Origin: Sphaerisporangium sp.
GTDB taxonomy: Bacteria > Actinomycetota > Actinomycetes > Streptosporangiales > Streptosporangiaceae
Assembly: GCA_025964675.1 (NCBI GenBank)
Contig: JAOPYI010000045.1
Coordinates: 1 to 64,000 of the forward strand
Reading direction: 5' to 3'
DNA length: 64,000 bases
In this document: one piece after another, positions 44,281 through 54,048 of the stretch
Layout of the letters: each line of letters starts with the position of its first letter
How positions within the stretch are numbered: the stretch's first letter is position 1
Notes under the pieces: model-generated
What the model saw: only the letters and a program-made list of their open reading frames with translations
Database searches by the model: none
Told to the model about the DNA's origin: nothing
Translations under genes and position numbers: made by a program

Positions 44281-45570
44281 TTAGGAGGACCCCGTGGCGC
44301 TGGGGGAAGCCGTCGGCTGGTTGGTCTTCTGGTCGCCGCCGGATTTGGCCTTCAAGTCGTTGATCTTCGTCTGTCCTGCCTGGATGTTGGCTACCGGGAT
44401 GCCGGCTCGCACCTGCGCGCGCTGCGGTTCGGGGATCGAGGACACCGACAAGCCGGTGGTCTGCGCGACGGAATTCAGTTGGATCGGTCCGATGGTGCTG
44501 TCGACCCCGCGGAACAACACTAGCTCGTCGCCCTGCGCGCCCACGTAGTACTGATCCTGGGTCCACTTGTAGCCGAAGTAGCCGCCACCTCCCACGACGA
44601 TCACAACAAGGGCGAGCACGCCGACCGCGACCGGCCAGAGGCGCCGTCGCCGGACACGCCGCGGGGCGGCCACGGCGTTCGCCGCCGGGCCGCCCACGGC
44701 TTCGTCAAGGTCGTCGTCCACGATCACGGGCTGAGGAGCGGTGATCGTGGACGCGCGCCCGGCCGGCGTGTCGGGAGGCTGGGACCGGAGCCGGTTCGAC
44801 CCCGCGGCACCCACGACCGCGGCGTCACCCGCCACGACCTGGCCTTCCTCGATCTCAACGACGTCGGCGAGGATGCAGGTGATGTTGTCGGGGCCTCCGC
44901 CCCGGTTGGCTAGGTCGATGAGCTGCCGGACGACGGCATCCGGCTCCTCGACCGTGGTCAGGGTGTGATGCAGGGTCTCCGCGCTGACCACGCTTGAAAG
45001 ACCGTCGGAACACAAGAGGTAGCGGTCGTTGATCTGGGCCTCCCGAAGCGAGAGATCGGGATCGACCTCGCCGCTCCCGTCGAGGGCCCGGAGCAGGATC
45101 GAGCGCTGTGGATGGCTTGCGGCTTCTTCCTGCGTGATCCTTCCGTCGTCCACCAGCGACTGCACCAGGGTGTGATCGTGAGTGATCTGGTACAGCTCGC
45201 CGTTGCGGAGGAGGTAGGCGCGGGAGTCGCCGACGTGGACGAGAGCGACACGGGTGCCTGACCACAGCATGGCCGTAAGAGTGGTGCCCATGCCTTTCAG
45301 GCTGGGATCACGGCCCACCATCTCGTGCAGCTTGCGATTGGCGTCGCGCACCGCGGCTTCGATGGCGCTGAGCAGGTCACCCCCGGAGGCGTCCCGGTCT
45401 AGGGACGACATGGCGGTGATGGCGACCGAGCTGGCCACCTCACCGTGAGCGTGCCCACCCATACCGTCTGCGACGGCGAGCAGGCGCGGGCTCGCGTACG
45501 CCGAGTCCTCGTTTCCTTCGCGGAGGAGGCCGACGTCCGAGCGGGCGGCGTAGCGGAGTGCGATTGTCAT
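44281..45570 (-). CDS. pstP: PP2C-family Ser/Thr phosphatase
   Basis: REGNEDSAYASPRLLAVADGMGGHAHGEVAS; HVGDSRAYLLRNGEL; LLCSDGLSSVV. Confidence 0.93.
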   Translation of the reverse strand: MTIALRYAARSDVGLLREGNEDSAYASPRLLAVADGMGGHAHGEVASSVAITAMSSLDRDASGGDLLSAIEAAVRDANRKLHEMVGRDPSLKGMGTTLTAMLWSGTRVALVHVGDSRAYLLRNGELYQITHDHTLVQSLVDDGRITQEEAASHPQRSILLRALDGSGEVDPDLSLREAQINDRYLLCSDGLSSVVSAETLHHTLTTVEEPDAVVRQLIDLANRGGGPDNITCILADVVEIEEGQVVAGDAAVVGAAGSNRLRSQPPDTPAGRASTITAPQPVIVDDDLDEAVGGPAANAVAAPRRVRRRRLWPVAVGVLALVVIVVGGGGYFGYKWTQDQYYVGAQGDELVLFRGVDSTIGPIQLNSVAQTTGLSVSSIPEPQRAQVRAGIPVANIQAGQTKINDLKAKSGGDQKTNQPTASPSATGSS

Positions 45571-46034
45571 TTGCGCAATTCGATGACGGTTTTGCCGATG
45601 CGGATCGGAACGCCGAGATGCACCGGAGTCGGGCGGGTCACTTTTGAGCGGTCGAGATACGTGCCGTTGGTCGAGCCGAGGTCTTCCACGATCCACTGAC
45701 CGTCCTGGGGGAACAGCCGGGCGTGCCGGCTGGAAGCGTAATCGTCGCTGAGTACCAGCGTGGCGTCATCCGCCCGACCGATAGTGATTGGCGTCTCCGT
45801 GAGGTTGATGATGGTTCCTTGCAGGGGACCACCGGTAACGACCAGTTGTTTCGGTTCCCCCTTCTTCGGCTTGGCTGGCTGACGTGCGGGTTTGGTCGGT
45901 TTGCGCACGACTGCCGGAGCCGCCGTACGCGATCCGAACAAGTCTGTCCGGATCACACCCACCGCGGCAATCACAAAGAACCACAGCACCGCGAGGAACG
46001 CGAGCCGGATCAGCAGCAGAGTGAGCTCGGACAT
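45567..46034 (-). CDS. fhaB: FHA domain protein FhaB
   Basis: TIGRADDATLVLSDDYASSRHARLFPQDGQWIVEDLGSTNGTYLD. Confidence 0.92.
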   Translation of the reverse strand: MSELTLLLIRLAFLAVLWFFVIAAVGVIRTDLFGSRTAAPAVVRKPTKPARQPAKPKKGEPKQLVVTGGPLQGTIINLTETPITIGRADDATLVLSDDYASSRHARLFPQDGQWIVEDLGSTNGTYLDRSKVTRPTPVHLGVPIRIGKTVIELRK

Positions 46035-46051
46035 GGACCGTTTGTCTACCC

Positions 46052-46813
46052 TTAATCGCGCCGGAACACCAGGGTTGTGCGACCCAAGGTGACTCGGGTG
46101 CCGTCCTGGAGCTCGATCCGGCGAACCGGCTGGCCGTTGACGAAAGTGCCGTTGGTTGAACCAAGGTCGACGAGGGCGACTAGCGGGCCCTCGACCCTGA
46201 GCTCGGCGTGGTGCCTGGAGACGCCCGCGTCCACCAGCCGCAGATCGCAGTCGGTGCCTCTTCCGAGAAGCGTGACGGGGGTCGTCAGCTCGTAGGACCG
46301 CTGCCCCTGCGGGTCGTCCTGAGTGGACACCAGCAGGCGTGGACGGCCGCCGAACGCGCTCGGCTTGCTCGCGGGAAGATCGCTGACGGGCTGCCGGATC
46401 TCGTCCTGCTCGACCGTCGCGCCCCGGATGACCCCCGAGCGGATGCGGAACAGACCGACCGCCAAATCGTCGGCGGTCTCGAACCGAACCCGGACAGGTC
46501 CCACGAACGAGTACCCCTGTTCCTTGGCGTACTCCCTGGCGAGGTTGGCGAGCTCATGACTGATGCTGTCGGCGTACACCTCCAGCCGCTCGCTGTCGGT
46601 CGTGGACAGCTCCACCACGAAGTCGTTGGGCACAAGAGTGCGACCCTGTGCCACGATCGCGGCTCGTTCGTCCATCTCCCGCTGCACGGCGCTGGCGACC
46701 TCGACCGGCTGAAGGTCAGATTTGAACGCCCGCGCAAAGGCCCCCTCAACCAAGCCCTCGAGCCTTCGCTCGAAGCGCTGAAGGACTCCCACCGGGTACC
46801 TCCCTTCCTCCAT
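46052..46813 (-). CDS. fhaA: FHA domain protein FhaA (DUF3662 + FHA)
   Basis: LQRFERRLEGLVEGAFARAFKSDLQPVEVASAVQREMDERA; LLGRGTDCDLRLVDAGVSRHHAELR...LGSTNGTFVNG. Confidence 0.93.
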   Translation of the reverse strand: MEEGRYPVGVLQRFERRLEGLVEGAFARAFKSDLQPVEVASAVQREMDERAAIVAQGRTLVPNDFVVELSTTDSERLEVYADSISHELANLAREYAKEQGYSFVGPVRVRFETADDLAVGLFRIRSGVIRGATVEQDEIRQPVSDLPASKPSAFGGRPRLLVSTQDDPQGQRSYELTTPVTLLGRGTDCDLRLVDAGVSRHHAELRVEGPLVALVDLGSTNGTFVNGQPVRRIELQDGTRVTLGRTTLVFRRD

Positions 46814-46884
46814 CGTCTAGGAGGATCGTATCCGGGTTCGGTGGCATGCACGGATCCGTGCTAGCCTTTCCACGCACTCAAAGA

Positions 46885-46970
46885 GGGCGAGTGGCGGAAC
46901 GGCAGACGCGCACGGTTCAGGTCCGTGTGTCCGAAAGGATGTGAGGGTTCAAATCCCTCCTCGCCCACCA
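46885..46970 (+). tRNA. tRNA-Leu (anticodon CAG), CCA encoded
   Basis: GGGCGAG acceptor pairs with CTCGCCC; anticodon arm CACGG-TTCAGGT-CCGTG; long variable arm; GGGTTCAAATCCC T-arm. Confidence 0.95.
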
Positions 46971-47379
46971 CGGTCCCCGGTCGGCAGAAGCGGAAGCTTC
47001 TTCCCCCGGGGCTTTCGTTTTTCCAGGCAGGCGACTCCTCGAACCGGATGCCGAGCCCCTGGAGCGGCGCCCCCAAGGCTTGACATCCCGTGCCCCGGAA
47101 GGGCGTTGGCCCCTCTGACGCCCGGGAGGCCCCTCTGGTGAAGGGGCTCCGATCAAGGTAGTGGGTTGCGGTCGCGGAGAGAAACCCCGGTCGGATGTCT
47201 GAGTCCTTTCTTTTACTCTCCGGTGCGGTCACTCACCCGGATTTCTAGTCCGCACGGCTTTCAGATCACTTTCGGTGGACTTGCACGGCGGGAGCCGTCT
47301 CATCTACGAAACCACCTCGGATATCTCGATATGTAAGACAAGTTGTCTTGTGCAATGAGACTCGCTCTATGGTGCCTGC

Positions 47380-48525
47380 ATGCGGACACCGAATCGCTGG
47401 GTGATGCTCAGCCTGGGCGTGGCGGCGCAGGCCTCCGGCTGCGTGTTCATGTACGGCCTGCCGTTCCTCGTTCCTGTCCTGCGCGAGGAGATGGGTCTCA
47501 GCCTGGCGCAGGCGGGCCTCGTCGTGGGCTCACCGAGTGCGGGGATGCTGTTCACGCTCATCGGCTGGGGCTGGGTGGCGGACAGGTACGGCGAGCGCCT
47601 GGCCATGACCCTCGGACTGGCGCTCGCCACGGCCTTCCTGGCGTGCGCCGCCTTCACCACCACGCCAGGCCCCCTGGCCGTGCTGCTGGCGCTGGCCGGC
47701 GCTTCCGGGGCCTCGGCGAACGCCGCAAGCGGCAGGGTGGTCCTTGGGTGGTTCCCCGCCGAGAGGCGCGGCGTGGCGATGGGGTGGCGGCAGACCGCCC
47801 AGCCCATCGGGGTGGCCGTCGCCGGCGCCGTGCTGCCGCCCATGGGGGACCTGCGTGACGCCCTCCTGACGATGGCAGGCATCTGCCTCGTCACGGCCGT
47901 CGTGGTCGTGTCCGTGGTCGTCGACCCCCCGAGAAGCCCCGTCGCGCCTGGACAAAGGGCTGCGTCCCCCTACCGCTCCCCGAGGCTGTGGAGGGTCCAC
48001 GGGGCGAGCATGCTGCTGGTGGTCCCCCAGTTCGCGACCGCGACGTTCGCCCTCACCTATCTCGTGGCCGAGCGCCACTGGAACCCCACGGCCGCGGGAC
48101 AGCTCGTCGCGGTCGCCCAGTTCGCAGGAGCGGGCGGGCGGCTGCTCTGCGGGCGGTGGTCCGACTGGGCGCGCAGCCGTGTGCGCCCCATGCGGCGGCT
48201 GGCGCTCCTCAACGCGAGCGTGATGGTGCTGCTGGCGCTCGCGGTCCAAGTGGATTCAACGGCGGGCACCCCGCTGCTGATCGCCGCGCTCGTGATCTCG
48301 ATGAGCGGCAACGGCCTGGCCTTCACCGCCGTGTCAGAGATGGCGGGCTCGGCCTGGGCGGGCCGGGCGCTGGGCGGCCAGAACACCGTGCAGAACCTCG
48401 TCGCCGCGGCCACCCCCGCCACGCTCGGTGTGCTCATCGCCGAGACGGGCTTCGGCGTGGCCTTCGGGCTGGCGGGGGTGCTCGCCCTGGCCGCCGCGTT
48501 CGCGACCCCCCCAGAAGGCTCCTGA
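47380..48525 (+). CDS. MFS transporter (CynX/NimT-like)
   Basis: 12-TM-like hydrophobic profile; GWGWVADRYGERLAM motif; GRVVLGWFPAERRGVAMGWRQTAQPIG. Confidence 0.88.
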   Translation: MRTPNRWVMLSLGVAAQASGCVFMYGLPFLVPVLREEMGLSLAQAGLVVGSPSAGMLFTLIGWGWVADRYGERLAMTLGLALATAFLACAAFTTTPGPLAVLLALAGASGASANAASGRVVLGWFPAERRGVAMGWRQTAQPIGVAVAGAVLPPMGDLRDALLTMAGICLVTAVVVVSVVVDPPRSPVAPGQRAASPYRSPRLWRVHGASMLLVVPQFATATFALTYLVAERHWNPTAAGQLVAVAQFAGAGGRLLCGRWSDWARSRVRPMRRLALLNASVMVLLALAVQVDSTAGTPLLIAALVISMSGNGLAFTAVSEMAGSAWAGRALGGQNTVQNLVAAATPATLGVLIAETGFGVAFGLAGVLALAAAFATPPEGS

Positions 48526-48557
48526 GCGAGGCGCCGCGAACGAGCGGCGTGTGACAC

Positions 48558-49598
48558 CTACGCGTGGGCGGCGGGAGCCGTACGGGTGTTGAGAAGCTCG
48601 CCGACGAGGTCGGTGAGGCTGACCAGGCCGACGACACGGCCGCCGGTGTCCGTGACGAGCCCCAGATGGGCGTGAGCCTCCTGGAGGCGTGCCACGGCCT
48701 CCGGGATCGTCGTGGAGGACTCCAGGCGCGGAGCGGGGCTCATGAGCCGCTCAGGCGCGCTCCCGGGATGAAGCAACGTGTCGCGTACGTGGAGCACGCC
48801 CAGCACGTCCTGGGGGGAGCCGCCGTTGACCAGCAGGCGCAGGTGGCCGCTCACCGCGGCGACGTCGCGGACGAGGTCGTCCGCCGCGCCGGCGGGCACG
48901 GCCGTGGCACTATCGATCGGCACCACCAGCCGCTCGACGGACTGCGACTGGACCCGGAGCGCCCGGGTCAGGAGGTCGTGCTCATCCCTGTCCAGCAGGC
49001 CCATCCGGCCCGACTCGCCGACCAGCATCGCCAGCTGAGGCGGGGTGCGGGTGGTCGCGAGCTCGTCCCTCGGGCGGATGCCGAAGGCGCGCAGCAGCCC
49101 GTTGGAGAAGCCATTGAGTGTCGCGAGCACCGGCCGGGCGATCCATGTGAAAGCCCGGAAGGGCAGCGCGAGCCTCATCGCGGCCCGCTCCGGGTGGGTC
49201 AGGGCCCATGATTTGGGCGCCATCTCCCCCGCCACCATGTGCAGGAACGTGATGATCGCGAGTGCGATGACGTACGCGACGCCCAACCGCATGGACTCTG
49301 GCAGGCCGACGAGGCCGAAGACCGGTTGCAGCAGGTGCTCGATCGCGGGTTCGGTGACCATCGCCAGGCCCAGGGAGCACAGCGTGATGCCGAGCTGGGC
49401 GCCCGCCAGCATGAGCGAAAGCTCGCGCCCGTTGCGGAGCGCGGCCCGGCCCGCAGCCCTGGTCAGGCGGCCACCGCCTGCGGCGGCCTCCTCCAGGCGG
49501 TGCCGTTTGCCGGACACCACGGCGAACTCGGCCGCGACGAACAGGCCGTTGCCGGCCAGCAGTACGACGCCGAGCAGGAGCGCGGTCACGGTGTTCAT
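48558..49598 (-). CDS. CNNM transmembrane / CBS domain protein (hemolysin family)
   Basis: LLGVVLLAGNGLFVAAEFAVVSGKRHRLEE; GAQLGITLCSLGLAMVTEPAIEHLL; C-terminal CBS-like. Confidence 0.9.
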   Translation of the reverse strand: MNTVTALLLGVVLLAGNGLFVAAEFAVVSGKRHRLEEAAAGGGRLTRAAGRAALRNGRELSLMLAGAQLGITLCSLGLAMVTEPAIEHLLQPVFGLVGLPESMRLGVAYVIALAIITFLHMVAGEMAPKSWALTHPERAAMRLALPFRAFTWIARPVLATLNGFSNGLLRAFGIRPRDELATTRTPPQLAMLVGESGRMGLLDRDEHDLLTRALRVQSQSVERLVVPIDSATAVPAGAADDLVRDVAAVSGHLRLLVNGGSPQDVLGVLHVRDTLLHPGSAPERLMSPAPRLESSTTIPEAVARLQEAHAHLGLVTDTGGRVVGLVSLTDLVGELLNTRTAPAAHA

Positions 49599-51019
49599 CG
49601 GACTTCACCGCCCGCGATGGCCGCGTCCGCGACCCGGGGCACGAGCCTTACCCGGCCCGGGATCCTGCGCTGCACTTCCAGCACGGTGATCAGAACCGCT
49701 TCCTCGCCGGACTCGTCCTCGTCGAGAAGGCCGAACTCGGGTACGAGGATCACGGCCACCTCGTCGCCCGGCTCGGCGAGACGTCCGAGCCTGGCCATGA
49801 TCAGGCCGGCCACGGTGTCGTAGTCCTCGCTCTCCGGGAGCCGCAGGCCGGTAGCGCGCTCCACCTCGTCAAGCCGGAGGGTGCCGGGCACGTCCCAGGT
49901 GCCGTCGTCCTTCGCCACGGCCTCTGCGGGCTCGGGGTCGTTCTCGTCCATCAGCTCGCCGACGAGCTCCTCGGCCAGGTCCTCCATGGTCACGACGCCG
50001 GCGAGGCCGCCGTACTCGTCGATGACGCACGCCAGCTCGCTCTCCGCCGTACGCATGCGCTCCAGCAGCGCGGGAAGCGGCAGCGTGGTCGGCACGAGCA
50101 GGGGCGCGCCGCTGATGCGCTCGAGGGGAAGATCGTGCGACTCGGCACGGACCAGCTCGGTGAGGCCGGTCACGCCGATGACGTCGTCGCCGTCCGCGCC
50201 CATCACGGGATAGCGGGAGTGGCCCGACGACTTCACGGCGTCCAGCAGGTCGGAGGCGGGCCGTCCGGCGCGGAGCGAGACCACCCGGGGCCGGGGGACC
50301 ATGACGTCCTCGGCGGTGCGGTCGCCGAACTCAAGGGCGCGTTCCAGCAGGTCCGACAGGCGTTCGGAAAGCTCGCCGGCCGCCTCTGACTCGGCGATGA
50401 TGCGCGACAGCTCCTCGGGGGTCGCGCCGTGCTCCACCTCCTCCACCGGATCGACGCCGAAAAGGCGGAGCAACCGGGTGGCGGAGGCGTCGAAGAGCCG
50501 GATGACGGGGCCGGCGACGGCCATGTAGATCAGCGTGGACCTGGCCAGCCACTTGGCGACCGGCTCGGGCCGGGCGATCCCGAAGTTCTTGGGAACCAGC
50601 TCGCCCAGCACCATCTGGACGATCGTGGCGATCACGAGCCCGAGAGCCACCGCGACGCCGGAGACCGCCGCCGCAGGGACCCCCACGGCCGACAGGCCAG
50701 GAGTGATCAGCGGGGTGAGGGCGGGTCCGGTGATGAAGCCGACCAGCAGCGTCGTGACGGTGATGCCGAGCTGCGCGCCCGACAACATGAACGAGAGCCT
50801 GCCGGTGACCTTGAGTGCCCGCTCGGCGGCGGCGTCGCCCGACGCGGCCTGCTCGCGGAGCGTCGACCGGTCGGCGGTGATGAAGGCGAACTCCTGCGCG
50901 ACGAAGTAGCCGGTCGCGAGGGTGAGAAGAAATACGGCCGGCAGACCGAGAACCATGGTCACGGGCCTGCCGTCCCCGATTGAATTGGGCCCGTGCCGTG
51001 GCACGGGCATGTACTCCAC
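49595..51019 (-). CDS. CNNM / CBS / CorC_HlyC domain protein (hemolysin family)
   Basis: ATGYFVAQEFAFITADRSTLREQ; GAQLGITVTTLLVGF; CVIDEYGGLAGVVTMEDLAEELVGEL. Confidence 0.92.
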   Translation of the reverse strand: MEYMPVPRHGPNSIGDGRPVTMVLGLPAVFLLTLATGYFVAQEFAFITADRSTLREQAASGDAAAERALKVTGRLSFMLSGAQLGITVTTLLVGFITGPALTPLITPGLSAVGVPAAAVSGVAVALGLVIATIVQMVLGELVPKNFGIARPEPVAKWLARSTLIYMAVAGPVIRLFDASATRLLRLFGVDPVEEVEHGATPEELSRIIAESEAAGELSERLSDLLERALEFGDRTAEDVMVPRPRVVSLRAGRPASDLLDAVKSSGHSRYPVMGADGDDVIGVTGLTELVRAESHDLPLERISGAPLLVPTTLPLPALLERMRTAESELACVIDEYGGLAGVVTMEDLAEELVGELMDENDPEPAEAVAKDDGTWDVPGTLRLDEVERATGLRLPESEDYDTVAGLIMARLGRLAEPGDEVAVILVPEFGLLDEDESGEEAVLITVLEVQRRIPGRVRLVPRVADAAIAGGEVR

Positions 51020-51153
51020 GGGTCGGGAGCGGACACGACTGTCCTTTCGCTAGAGGTCGTCGACAACCGTAACGGTCTGGGCGCGGCCAATGTTTCCCGC
51101 GGCACGACATTGGTGACTTACTGTGACTCTGCGTACTTTTACATGAGAAAACC

Positions 51154-52563
51154 TTGATGATGGGGCGTCCGGCGCGTGAGCGACCGCGTAGCTTCGAAGC
51201 AAGGCGGCTCAAGCCACAGGACGGGGACGACAACGTGGGCGAATGGCCTGGAGACCGGTCGGGGGGGTCCGACGAGAGTGGGTCTCACGAGGGGCCGACC
51301 CGAGCCCTGCGACGCCCGGCGGGTCCCGGAGGGGCCGCGCCGGAAGGGTCCTACGCGCCGGGCCGGCCCGCCCAGCGCTTGCCCCAGGGCTCGGGGGAGG
51401 GCGCCGCGGGCCGCGACGACGACGAGGAGACCCGGCTGGAGGCCTTCGGCGGGGGCGGCCAGACGCCGGAGACCAAGCCCCCGGGCGGAAGGTCGCGTGT
51501 GTACGGCAAGCCGCGCTCGGGCGAGTCGCCGGTGCGGCAGCTGGCCGGTACGCAGGCCTCCGGCGGGCCGCCGCGCGGGGCCGGCGGCGGCGAGCCGAAA
51601 ATCAGGTCGCCGCGGCGCACGGGCCGCATCGTGGTCCGGGTCCTGGTCATCCTGCTCGTGCTGCTGATCGTCCTAACGCTCGGCGGGTTCTTCTGGATCA
51701 ACTCCCGCCTCAACTCCGTCGACTCGCTCACCGACTACGCCGGCCGTCCGGCGGCCACGCCCGGCGAGGACTGGCTCCTGGTGGGCTCCGACAGCCGGGC
51801 GGGGCTGACCGCCGCGCAGCGCAAGAAACTCGCCACCGGACAGGCGGTCGGCAAGCGCACCGACACGATGATGCTCCTGCACGTCCCGAGCGGCAGCGAC
51901 AGGCCCACCCTTGTCAGCCTGCCCCGCGACTCCTACGTGCCCATCGACGGGCACGGCAGCGACAAGCTGAACGCGGCGTACGCCTACGGCGGGCCGAAGC
52001 TGCTGACCAAGACGGTCGAGAAGGTCACGGGGATCCGGATCGACCACTACATGGAGATCGGCTTCGGCGGTTTCGTCGGCATCGTGGATGCGATCGGCGG
52101 CGTCAACATCTGCGTCAAGCAGAACCTCAAGGACCACAAGGCCGGTATCAACCTGAAGAAGGGCTGCCAGGACATGGACGGCGGCACCGCGCTCGGGTAC
52201 GTCCGCACCCGCGCCACGGGTGCGCTGCCCGACTTCGATCGCACCCAGCGCCAGCGCCAGTTCTTCTCGGCCGTGGTCAAGAAGGCCGCGAGCCCCGGCA
52301 TCCTGGTGAACCCGTTCCGGTCGATCCCGCTGGCGATGAGCGCCACCGACTCGGTCGCGGTCGACTCAGGCACGGGAGCCTTCGGCCTGCTGTCGCTCGG
52401 GCGCGCCATGAGCGGGAACCCGGTCACCACGGCGGTGCCCGTCGGTTCGCTGCCCACGATCAACGGCGCCTCCGTCGTGAAGTGGGACACGCAGCGAGCG
52501 CTGAAGCTCTTCCAGGCACTCGCCGAGGACAAGCCGGTGCCGAAGGACGTGCTGGCGAAGTAA
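51154..52563 (+). CDS. LytR-CpsA-Psr (LCP) family protein
   Basis: LLVGSDSRAGLT...RTDTMMLLHV...VSLPRDSYVPI...KLNAAYAYGGPKLL...ALGYVRTRAT. Confidence 0.93.
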   Translation: MMMGRPARERPRSFEARRLKPQDGDDNVGEWPGDRSGGSDESGSHEGPTRALRRPAGPGGAAPEGSYAPGRPAQRLPQGSGEGAAGRDDDEETRLEAFGGGGQTPETKPPGGRSRVYGKPRSGESPVRQLAGTQASGGPPRGAGGGEPKIRSPRRTGRIVVRVLVILLVLLIVLTLGGFFWINSRLNSVDSLTDYAGRPAATPGEDWLLVGSDSRAGLTAAQRKKLATGQAVGKRTDTMMLLHVPSGSDRPTLVSLPRDSYVPIDGHGSDKLNAAYAYGGPKLLTKTVEKVTGIRIDHYMEIGFGGFVGIVDAIGGVNICVKQNLKDHKAGINLKKGCQDMDGGTALGYVRTRATGALPDFDRTQRQRQFFSAVVKKAASPGILVNPFRSIPLAMSATDSVAVDSGTGAFGLLSLGRAMSGNPVTTAVPVGSLPTINGASVVKWDTQRALKLFQALAEDKPVPKDVLAK

Positions 52564-52619
52564 GTCCCGCGTCGAAAGGTCAGGAGGTTGAGGATCCGGC
52601 GAGCGGTTAGTGTGATGGC

Positions 52620-53498
52620 ATGCCCGAGCTTCCCGAGGTGGAGTCGCTCGCCGAGTTCCTGCGCGAACGGGCCGTCGGCCGCCCGGTCGCCGGTGTCGAC
52701 GTGGTGGCCTTCCAGGCGTTGAAGACGGTCGACCCGCCGGTCACCTCGCTGGCGGGGCTGACGGTGACGGGCGCCACCCGGCACGGAAAGTTCCTCGACC
52801 TCGACTGCGACGGGCTCCACTTCGTCACCCACCTGGCCCGCGGCGGCTGGCTGCGCTGGCGCGACGACCTCTCCGGCGCGAAGCCGGTTCGTCCGGGCAA
52901 GGGTCCTCTCGCGGTCCGGGTACGGCTCGCGCCCGACGACGACGGCCGTGAGCCGGGGTTCGAGCTGACCGAGGCCGGCACCCAGAAACGGCTCGCGGTC
53001 TACGTCGTCCGCCACCCGGGCGAGGTGCCGGGTATCGCCGGCCTCGGCCCCGACCCGCTGGGGACCGGCTTCACCATGGACGCGCTGAAGGACATCGTGA
53101 GCGGCAGCCGCACACAGATCAAGGGGCTCCTGCGCGACCAGAAGGTCATCGCCGGCATCGGGAACGCCTACTCCGACGAGGTGCTGCACGCCGCCAGGAT
53201 GTCCCCGTTCAAGATCGCGGGGACGCTGACGGACGAGGCGATAGCCGGCCTGCACGAGGCGATCATCAGCACGCTCCGCGTGGCCGTGGAGCGCTCACGC
53301 GGCATCGCCGCGAAGGATCTCAAGACCGAGAAGAAGTCCGGTCTGCGGGTTCACGGCCGTGCCGGGCAGCAGTGCGAGGTATGCGGCGACACGATCAGGG
53401 AGGTCTCGTTCGCCGACTCTTCCCTGCAGTACTGCCCGACGTGCCAAACCGGCGGCAAGCCCCTGGCCGACCGCAGGCTCTCACGCCTGCTCAAGTAG
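52620..53498 (+). CDS. Fpg/Nei family DNA glycosylase
   Basis: PELPEVESLAEFLRE; HLARGGWLRW; IAGIGNAYSDEVLHAARMSP; zinc finger CEVCGDTI...YCPTCQTGG. Confidence 0.95.
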   Translation: MPELPEVESLAEFLRERAVGRPVAGVDVVAFQALKTVDPPVTSLAGLTVTGATRHGKFLDLDCDGLHFVTHLARGGWLRWRDDLSGAKPVRPGKGPLAVRVRLAPDDDGREPGFELTEAGTQKRLAVYVVRHPGEVPGIAGLGPDPLGTGFTMDALKDIVSGSRTQIKGLLRDQKVIAGIGNAYSDEVLHAARMSPFKIAGTLTDEAIAGLHEAIISTLRVAVERSRGIAAKDLKTEKKSGLRVHGRAGQQCEVCGDTIREVSFADSSLQYCPTCQTGGKPLADRRLSRLLK

Positions 53499-53575
53499 GC
53501 CTCACCCGAAAAATCACGGTCAGTCAGCGATGACAACCATCCGTTAGCGGGCGGAACGCTCGCAGAGTAGGGACA

Positions 53576-53908
53576 ATGGATGGCATGACCGTCCCAGAGA
53601 TCGAGGCCAAGGCCGTGCCCGACGACGTCTTCCTGCTCGACGTGCGCGAGCCCGACGAGTGGCAGGCTGGGCACGCTCCCACGGCCGTTCACATACCGCT
53701 CGGCATGCTCCAGCAGCGGGTCGACGAGGTCCCGGCCGGCGTGCCGGTCTACGTCGTCTGCCGTGTCGGCGGCAGGTCGGCGAGCGCGGCGGCCTGGCTC
53801 AACCACGTGGGCCGTGAGGCCATCAACGTCGAGGGCGGGATGCGGTCGTGGGCCGCCGCGGGCCGCCCGATGGTGGCGGAAACCGGGGGGCAGCCCGTCG
53901 TCGCCTAG
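53576..53908 (+). CDS. Rhodanese-like domain protein
   Basis: FLLDVREPDEWQAGHAPTAVHIPLG; YVVCRVGGRSASAAAWL (active-site Cys). Confidence 0.93.
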   Translation: MDGMTVPEIEAKAVPDDVFLLDVREPDEWQAGHAPTAVHIPLGMLQQRVDEVPAGVPVYVVCRVGGRSASAAAWLNHVGREAINVEGGMRSWAAAGRPMVAETGGQPVVA

Positions 53909-53940
53909 CGGCGCGTGTAATACTTCGGTCAAAATCCATA

Positions 53941-54037
53941 CCGCGGGAGCTCGGGCGCAACCGGGCTGAGAGGGCGGTTCCCAGCGACGCTGGGCGCGCC
54001 GCCGACCGCATGAACCTGTCCGGGTAATGCCGGCGTA
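53941..54037 (+). promoter_or_regulatory. TPP (THI element) riboswitch
   Basis: CGGGAGCTCGGGCGCAACCGGGCTGAGAGGGCGG...CCGACCGCATGAACCTGTCCGGGTAATGCCGGCGTAGGGAG: conserved CTGAGA and ACCTG..C.GG.TAATGCC.GCG.AGGGA blocks. Confidence 0.95.
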
Positions 54038-54048
54038 GGGAGCGTGCG

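Noticed and set aside
43294-44523. 409-aa plus-strand ORF
   Set aside because: Antisense to rodA/pstP; low-complexity His/Glu/Gln-rich shadow translation.
38093-46813. Kinase/phosphatase/FHA/PBP/RodA cluster as a novel system
   Set aside because: This is the conserved actinobacterial pknAB-pbpA-rodA-pstP-fhaBA locus.
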